Source: Cryptomeria japonica (taxonomy: Eukaryota; Streptophyta; Pinopsida; Cupressales; Cupressaceae). Taken from it: a stretch of DNA of 64,000 bases. The stretch is taken from positions 201,648,341 to 201,712,340 of the forward strand of contig NC_081408.1 of the NCBI RefSeq assembly GCF_030272615.1. Direction: 5' to 3'. The notes beneath the pieces are model-generated. The model saw nothing but the letters and a program-made list of their open reading frames with translations, had not been told where the DNA came from and searched no databases. Below are positions 58,575-64,000 of this stretch, piece after piece; position 1 is the stretch's first letter, and each line of letters opens with the position of its first letter. The translations under genes and the position numbers were made by a program.

Positions 58575-59147
58575 TTAGTAGAAACTTTCAGTGATGAAAG
58601 GAACAAAATTCTCTTTGATGTGTTGCTCGGGGGTTGGTGGTTCTGGTCGAGATGTGTTATATGTGATGCACTCGTCGGGTAAGAATGTTGGATTGATCTT
58701 TCCGCCACAGTTTATAGTTTGATTGAAAGCAGACTTTTGACAGTATGCTCTTGTCTTCCAGGGTTCCTTGTCAAATGCGCTAGATTTGTTTTGGATATAC
58801 TTTTTGACGTGATGAAGGAATACCCGATGAGATTTGAAGAGTTGACGATTGATATATAAAAACTTATTTCTCTTGATGAATTTGAAAAAACTAGGTTGTT
58901 GTTTCTTCAACGTGATGTTACGATAGAGGTTCTTTCTTCTCAGAATAAGGGGATTAGTCATGTATGAGTGATCAATGGTTTCCTTTGATTTGTTTGGATT
59001 CAGTTGATTCTTGTTTTTGAAAATTTCAAATCTTACTTTATTAGAGTGAAGGTTTAGATGTCCCTTCATGACAAAGCGTGTCAAATGATATGGATAAAAG
59101 CTTCCCGATCTGGAAACTGGATTTGACAATTTGAAAATTCTAAACAA
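58575..59147 (-). CDS. Possible leader ORF before gag
   Basis: 190 codons, MFRIFKLSNPVSRSGSFYPY onward, Lys/Phe-rich and without a known domain. It ends just before the gag ATG. Ogre-type elements can have an ORF ahead of gag, but this may be chance. Confidence 0.3.
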   Translation of the reverse strand: MFRIFKLSNPVSRSGSFYPYHLTRFVMKGHLNLHSNKVRFEIFKNKNQLNPNKSKETIDHSYMTNPLILRRKNLYRNITLKKQQPSFFKFIKRNKFLYINRQLFKSHRVFLHHVKKYIQNKSSAFDKEPWKTRAYCQKSAFNQTINCGGKINPTFLPDECITYNTSRPEPPTPEQHIKENFVPFITESFY

Positions 59148-61610
59148 GTGTTTTGAGATAAAAATCTGTAAGATGGTAAAGGATTCTGTTGATACTGATG
59201 ATGAAATTTTTCCAGATTATGATAGGAGAGACATCCTCTATTGCGCGATTCGTTTAGGATTCTGACAACTTTGTTTGACCCAGATTTAGCTTGAGAAAAG
59301 TTTTAATGGTTTGTTTTTGTCACTCTGTTTTGATGAAAAATGGCTTTTGATGAAAAAGGTTTCTAAGAATGTTTTTGAAATTTCAAAAATTTTCTCAGTT
59401 TCGCTCTCTGTTTTTCTGTTTCGGATCACGCGCTAGAACAAAGTTTACATGCGCTACTGAATTTACTTGATGTGCTACAAGAATGATCACATGCGCTAAG
59501 CTACCCCTAGACACGCGCTAAAGTTTGGACTTTCTGAAAATGGCAGTCTAATAGTTGAAAAGGTTTATGCACTAACCTGGATTTACGATGCGCTAACTAT
59601 TCAACACTATGCACTAATGTTTCTATGCCACGCGCTAAGCTATTTCTTACACGTGCTAAAGTTCAGATTGTTGAAATTTGTTGTTGAATTTGTTTGGAAA
59701 AGCTACGCGCTAAATTTTACACTCTATGCACTAGTTCTCGGTTCCTACGCGCTGAGATGTCGCTTCCACGCGCTAGACTGTTGTTAAGATGCGCTAAAGA
59801 ATTTTGCACTGTTTTGCCTTAAGATGAAAACACTACTGTTTTGGACTAACGCGCTAACTTGAGGTTTGTATGCGCTAAAAAAGTTGTTCCATGCGCTAAG
59901 AGATTGCTCTGATGCGCTAAACTGCACTGATTTTTCCTTTTGTCTAATTTCTTGTGGATTTTGAATTTTGTTGTGAAATTTTCAAGTGTGATGGATGATT
60001 TTCTGAAGTAATAAATGCAAGCATGACACAAAAAGTACAACCATTCTGCCTAATCTAACAAATAGTGTATGTTCTTGCGAGGATGTGTTCAAATCCCCAA
60101 TGTTTTAATAGGTTTGAATACAAGTAAGACACTTCAGAAAGACTCTTTAGTCAAGGGTCATAAATAACATCATAGCCCACTAGTCTCGATACTCCGTCAG
60201 CTCAAACAGCCGTGTCACCCCCTAGAGGGCGTCCGTTTTTTTGCCTTTTGCCAGAAATTAACCCAAAGTGAATCACTTCACAGTTGAGTAGCTATCTTGG
60301 AAGATATATGGTGAGTAATCTTGGGGGTGGATTCTTCCCCACCCTTGCACTATGATGTTATAAATGTCTGGTTACTGACTCGGCTCAAAGTTTCTATTGC
60401 TATGGTTCGTAATCAGGCTTCTCGTTCAGCCGTCAGTGATAAACTCCCTCAGGAGGCTTCCCAACCTTTAGAACAAAGGCTTTACGTATCTGGAGGATAC
60501 TGGGGGAAGGCTAATCACTGCGCGCAACCATTGAAAAGGACTTTTGTCACTTTCCACATTTGATTATAGTGGGTTGGAATTCTTAGCGTCAAAGTCATTC
60601 CCCAATTAGGTCGTTCCCTTCACACCGGCCATAAATGGCTTTAAGAGTTGATTGCAACTCCTCGGAAAGGTAGGCCTGCTAAAGTATTTATTGCTTGAAT
60701 GAAATAAAGCTGTAAGAATGGTCTAAATTTTTGATCACCCAGTTAAGGGGAGAGCATATTCCTACCATTTCGAGACAAAGCAATCAATTGGATTTATTTT
60801 ATCCTCTCAAATCAGTGATGTGCTAAAATCTATGTAGAGATGTTGCTCCACAAAAACATGGTGTTCATTTTACCTTAAAAGAATGATTTTCTGATCTATG
60901 AAAAGGAAATGGTCAACAAAGCAAATGTTCGATTTTGCGGTCAACAAAAGAAATCAGTTTAAAAAGGAAAGGCGTCCGCTCCACCTGCAAAAAATTTGTT
61001 AGAGTCTAGCAAGCAAACCAGAAAAGGAAAATGTTAGCGAATTTGGGGGACTTCCACAAGTCTAAAATTTCAGTTCGGTTACAAAATTTTTTTTTTTTTT
61101 TTTGTTTGTTTGTTTTTTTTTGTCTGTGATGCGCTACAGAATAGACTGTACGCACTACAATATATGTTTGATGTGCTAAAATTAATGACCAACGCGCTAC
61201 TCTATCTTCTGAATGCGCTACTTTGTGTGTTGGAAGCGCTGTTCTGTCTTTTTCTCTTTCCCGCGCTGAGTCCTCCAGGAAATTTGAAATATGATGCGCT
61301 AATGTTTGAAATACACGCGCTGGATGATGGTCTATAAGCGCTGAACTATGGGTCGTATGCGCTATTATGGTTATTTAATGCGCTACTCTGTGTTTCGCCC
61401 GCGTCGAGACCTACAAGAAAATGTTAGAGGGAGTCATGCACTGCGAAAAGGTTTCCACGCACTATAGTGTAGACCGCAAGCGCTAAATAGTGAGCAGGAT
61501 GTGCTAGACTATTATTTGGATGCACTAGGAAATGTTTCCCATGCACCAATTCCTATTTCCCGTGGACCTGCAAAAATGATTAATTTCAAAAACCAATTTG
61601 TTATTTGGGG
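59148..61610 (-). other. Gypsy 5' leader with two TAGCGCAT arrays
   Basis: On the element's own (minus) strand TAGCGCAT/TAGCGCGT recurs about every 21 bases at 59427-59930 and 61127-61550 (plus strand ATGCGCTA, ACGCGCTA). The region between has no supported ORF. A poly-T then GTTTGTTTG stretch is at 61087-61117. Confidence 0.75.
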
Positions 61611-61632
61611 TCGAGCCCCACGGTGGATGCCA
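61611..61632 (-). other. tRNA-Lys-type primer binding site
   Basis: Minus strand TGGCATCCACCGTGGGG continuing GCTCGA. It matches the 3' end of plant tRNA-Lys apart from two changes near the start (CGC to CAT), consistent with decay. It lies four bases from the LTR end. Confidence 0.8.
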
Positions 61633-61636
61633 GAAA

Positions 61637-63106
61637 TGTATGCGAGAAAAGTGGGCGAATAAAACTTAATATGTGAAAAATTAGTTAAATACTAGTCCAC
61701 ACACACACACATGACTTCTTGATGCAAGCTATGGAGTAACATAGTGTTACTCGGCTTCCCAAGGAGGGCCCCATGGTTCTCTATCTCACAATGTCCCTCA
61801 AACCAATGTTTTTGCTCTCAGATCATTGAGCAAAATGGTTTAGGGATGGCAAATGCGAGAACGAGAGATGCTTTGATAGATTTTAGTATGAAATGGAGGT
61901 TAAGCTATGTATGATCTTAGAAATGCAATAAATTAAATGATAAGATGACAAGATTAGTATGAATACTATCCTAGCATACTATATTTAATCTATGATTGAG
62001 CTAAAATGATAAAGAAATTATTCTAAACATGCATATTAGTCTAATTCCTGATCTAAAAGAGGCTAAATGAGGAGCATATATGAAATAGAAAGCTTGAAAG
62101 AATTTGAGCATAAGTGTAATGCTTCAAATTGGAAAGATGATTGTTGAAAATGGAGGAATGAGAGCTCTATTTATAGTACAAACAGGGCAATGGATGGTCA
62201 AGATTGAATGGTTTAATCAAGGGTTGAGTTTGAAAGTTGGGGATCCATGTGCACAATTGGCACCAATGAAATGGTGACAAGTGTCAACATAGGGTTGGGT
62301 TGAAATAAGGGGTTGGAGGCATTAAAGGCTTGAGAAGACCTCATGGTTATCTAGAGGCTAAGGGTCAAGTCTAAATTAGGATTACCCACTGAATTAGGAG
62401 TTAATCCAAGGATAAACCTTTGTGCAAATGATTAAGAGATAATCATGGTCAAAGCATTAATGGCCTGATGAGACCCTTGGGTTGGATAGAGGTTGAGTCA
62501 AAACAAATGTTTTAACCATGTAGGAGGGTTTGAGTTAACCATTAATGGTTATTGGAGACTTTGTGGATTAAGTGGTTGAAGTTTGGAAGCCTTCAATGGT
62601 TTTCAAAGACTTTGAGGATTTTGGTGGTTGAAGGTTGAAAACCTTTAATGGTTATCAAAGACTTTGAGGTTTTGAGAAGTGACTTCCCTTTGCTTAGGGA
62701 TGTGACAAAGTTTAGGGGAGGGGTTAGGTTACTTAGAAGCGATTAGAAGATTCTAGAAGGGATTAGAAAGGGGTTTGGGATTTTGCAAGTGGATGGAGGG
62801 ATAATAGGTTTTAATTGAATTAAAGTAACTTAATTCAATTTGGTTGCAATTAAATAAATTAGATTTATTCAATTTTAGGATAACTATTTAATTAAATTTG
62901 AATTTAATTAAAAGTGGATAGGGGGGTTTAATTGAATAAAATGATTTATTCATTAAATGGGTATAGTGAATTTAATTTAAATAAATTGAGTAATTTACTT
63001 AATTAAATAGAGGAATGTGGATAATTTAATTAAATTGGATTTAATTAAATAGAGAAATGAACATAAAATATTCATTTAGGAATATGGTCATTTTTATACG
63101 TCTACA
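61637..63106 (-). repeat. 5' LTR of the Gypsy element
   Basis: 1470 bp, same TG...CA ends as the left copy. The TATA box (TATAAATAG on the minus strand) is at 62167-62175. Confidence 0.95.
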
Positions 63107-63111
63107 CAAAG
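63107..63111. repeat. Target-site duplication CAAAG (right)
   Basis: Identical to 44735-44739. Confidence 0.95.
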
Positions 63112-63514
63112 TTAGTGATTCAAAGTTGAGGCTAAAGAAGTGTGTGGTGATTTTTTTGATGCTAGTTGCTTGAGATAGAGGTTCACAGATATCTTCATAC
63201 TTGGAGATGGTTGGGAGGTAGTATTGTCTATGGCCTAGTCATTTTGATTCGTATATTCATGTACCCTGATTAGAGATAGTTAGTCTCCTCTGCATGTTGT
63301 TTATCTTTCCCTAAGGTAGTGCATCTTAGCCTACAAGTCCCTTATATCTTGCCCTGGGGTACAATGCACCTTAGTTTCCAAGTCCTTCAAGGAGTAGGGA
63401 TTCTTACAAAAAAAACCCTTACAACACCTCCTACCTTCTCTTACAAAACATATCTACACCTCGATAGGAAACAACTCTACCTTAATAGTGATGAATAATG
63501 ATGAACAAAAAATA
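63112..63514. other. Unassigned sequence after the Gypsy element
   Basis: It should be continuous with 44734 before the insertion. CCTAAGGTAGTGCATCTTAG and GGTACAATGCACCTTAG are loosely repeated at about 63312 and 63357. No ORF. Confidence 0.35.
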
Positions 63515-63958
63515 CCCTAATTGGTACTAAGAGGGGGGGGGGAATCAGTACATACAAAAACTTCTCCACAACTTATCAAGTTAAAACAATGCTAACCAGT
63601 TGTCTTCATCATTGAACTTAACCATGAAAATACCATTTAAATAGAGTAAGGCTTCAGACATCTAAACCAGTAAAACTGAATGCTTCAAATATCATTCAAC
63701 ACTTGATAACTACTTCACCAAAACACATATGCATGTGTTGTATCAGTAATACCATAACCATTAGCTTTGCATGCATAATGACCTAAGCAAATAATACTCA
63801 ATCATCACATGAAAAATTCACAACTCATGACACACAGATTTTTCACGTGGATGATGGGGATGAATACCCACAAGCTTGTTTTTGAACTCTTTCGAGGCTC
63901 GCTCTGTTAGGAACCTAGTCTGGTTAAAGTCTTTACGATAAGGTTATGTTACGAACTT
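63515..63958 (-). repeat. Copia-type LTR fragment
   Basis: The plus strand has TTGGTACTAAGAGGGGGGGG followed by GAATCAGTACATAC, matching the end region of the LTRs at 10686 and 14062, and later TTTTTCACGTGG and AATACCCACAAGC, equivalent to their GTGGGAAAAACC...GTGACCCACAA. So it is the end of a minus-strand LTR. No primer site is seen. Confidence 0.5.
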
Positions 63959-64000
63959 GTATATGGTGAAAATGGATAACAATAATAACGATATTGAAAG
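63959..64000 (-). repeat. LTR end matching the solo LTR at 27308-28059
   Basis: TGTATATGGTGAAAATGG and GATATTGAAAG match the inverted end of the solo LTR. It is cut off by the window. Confidence 0.5.

Larger units (their letters stand above)
44740..63106 (-). mobile_element. Complete Tat-lineage Gypsy retrotransposon, 18.4 kb
   Basis: Two LTRs, a tRNA-Lys-type primer site, polypurine tract, 5-bp duplication CAAAG, and on the minus strand leader, gag, protease, G-patch, RT, two RNase H domains and integrase. A plant-mobile-domain gene lies antisense between integrase and the 3' LTR. Dual RNase H, long interior and an antisense extra ORF are the hallmarks of the Tat/Ogre/Retand group. The LTRs look roughly 2-3 percent different by eye, so insertion is fairly recent, although gag-pol has many stops. 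Confidence 0.95.

Noticed and set aside
59846-61337. Short ORFs in the Gypsy leader (for example the DALQNRLYALQYMF-type frame at 61110)
   Set aside because: They are translations of the 21-base phased array; the heptad-like look reflects the repeat period.
1-64000. Alternative genetic code with TAG read as Gln
   Set aside because: The genome is a plant's, other stop types (TGA from CGA, TAA from CAA, TGG to TAG) also occur, and methylation decay explains the pattern more simply.

Overview
The window is nuclear DNA of a large-genome seed plant, most likely a gymnosperm such as a conifer. I see no intact cellular gene. Nearly every stretch is a transposable element nested in another, the retroelement lineages are plant ones (Copia, Tat-type Gypsy with two RNase H domains, plant L1-like LINE, TRIM, tRNA-derived SINEs), and old coding regions are riddled with C-to-T-type stop codons. 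The species assignment is inference; the plant assignment is solid.

Layout. 1-4082: a minus-strand Copia-type element with gag and a second, non-pol ORF, probably inserted in a plus-strand Copia element whose RT-RNase H and 3' LTR follow (4093-6692). 6693-7808: reversed, truncated copy of the end of a DNA transposon that recurs at 28 kb. 7809-10680: degenerate plus-strand Copia pol and the start of its 3' LTR. That LTR is split by a complete 4.17-kb non-autonomous element with gag only (10686-14851; target duplication ATGAC). 14857-18575: AT-rich, unassigned. 18586-18825: SINE. 18836-20548 and 41690-43771: two copies of one degenerate segment; the second carries a 369-bp TRIM whose empty site is preserved in the first. 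20741-26965: LINE with an unusual extra ORF after the reverse transcriptase/RNase H ORF. 27006-28430 and 40789-41640: exon-like remnants of an unidentified gene, one of them split by a solo LTR.

The most unusual object is the candidate 12.4-kb DNA transposon at about 28431-40788. It has degenerate terminal inverted repeats, a six-exon accessory gene on the plus strand (29329-31251), a convergent single-ORF transposase-like pseudogene on the minus strand (37995-35058), seven units of a 359-bp satellite between them, and palindromic GGATATCC-type motifs near both ends and in front of both genes. I do not recognise it as one of the standard plant superfamilies.

44740-63106 is a structurally complete 18.4-kb Tat-lineage Gypsy element (LTRs of 1472 and 1470 bp, target duplication CAAAG, tRNA-Lys-type primer site). 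Its gag-pol runs on the minus strand, and a plant-mobile-domain gene runs antisense with its own TATA box. The leaders of both transcription units carry arrays of a TAGCGCRT motif spaced about 21 bp apart, each in the sense orientation of its own gene. 63112-64000 holds unassigned sequence and LTR fragments running off the edge.
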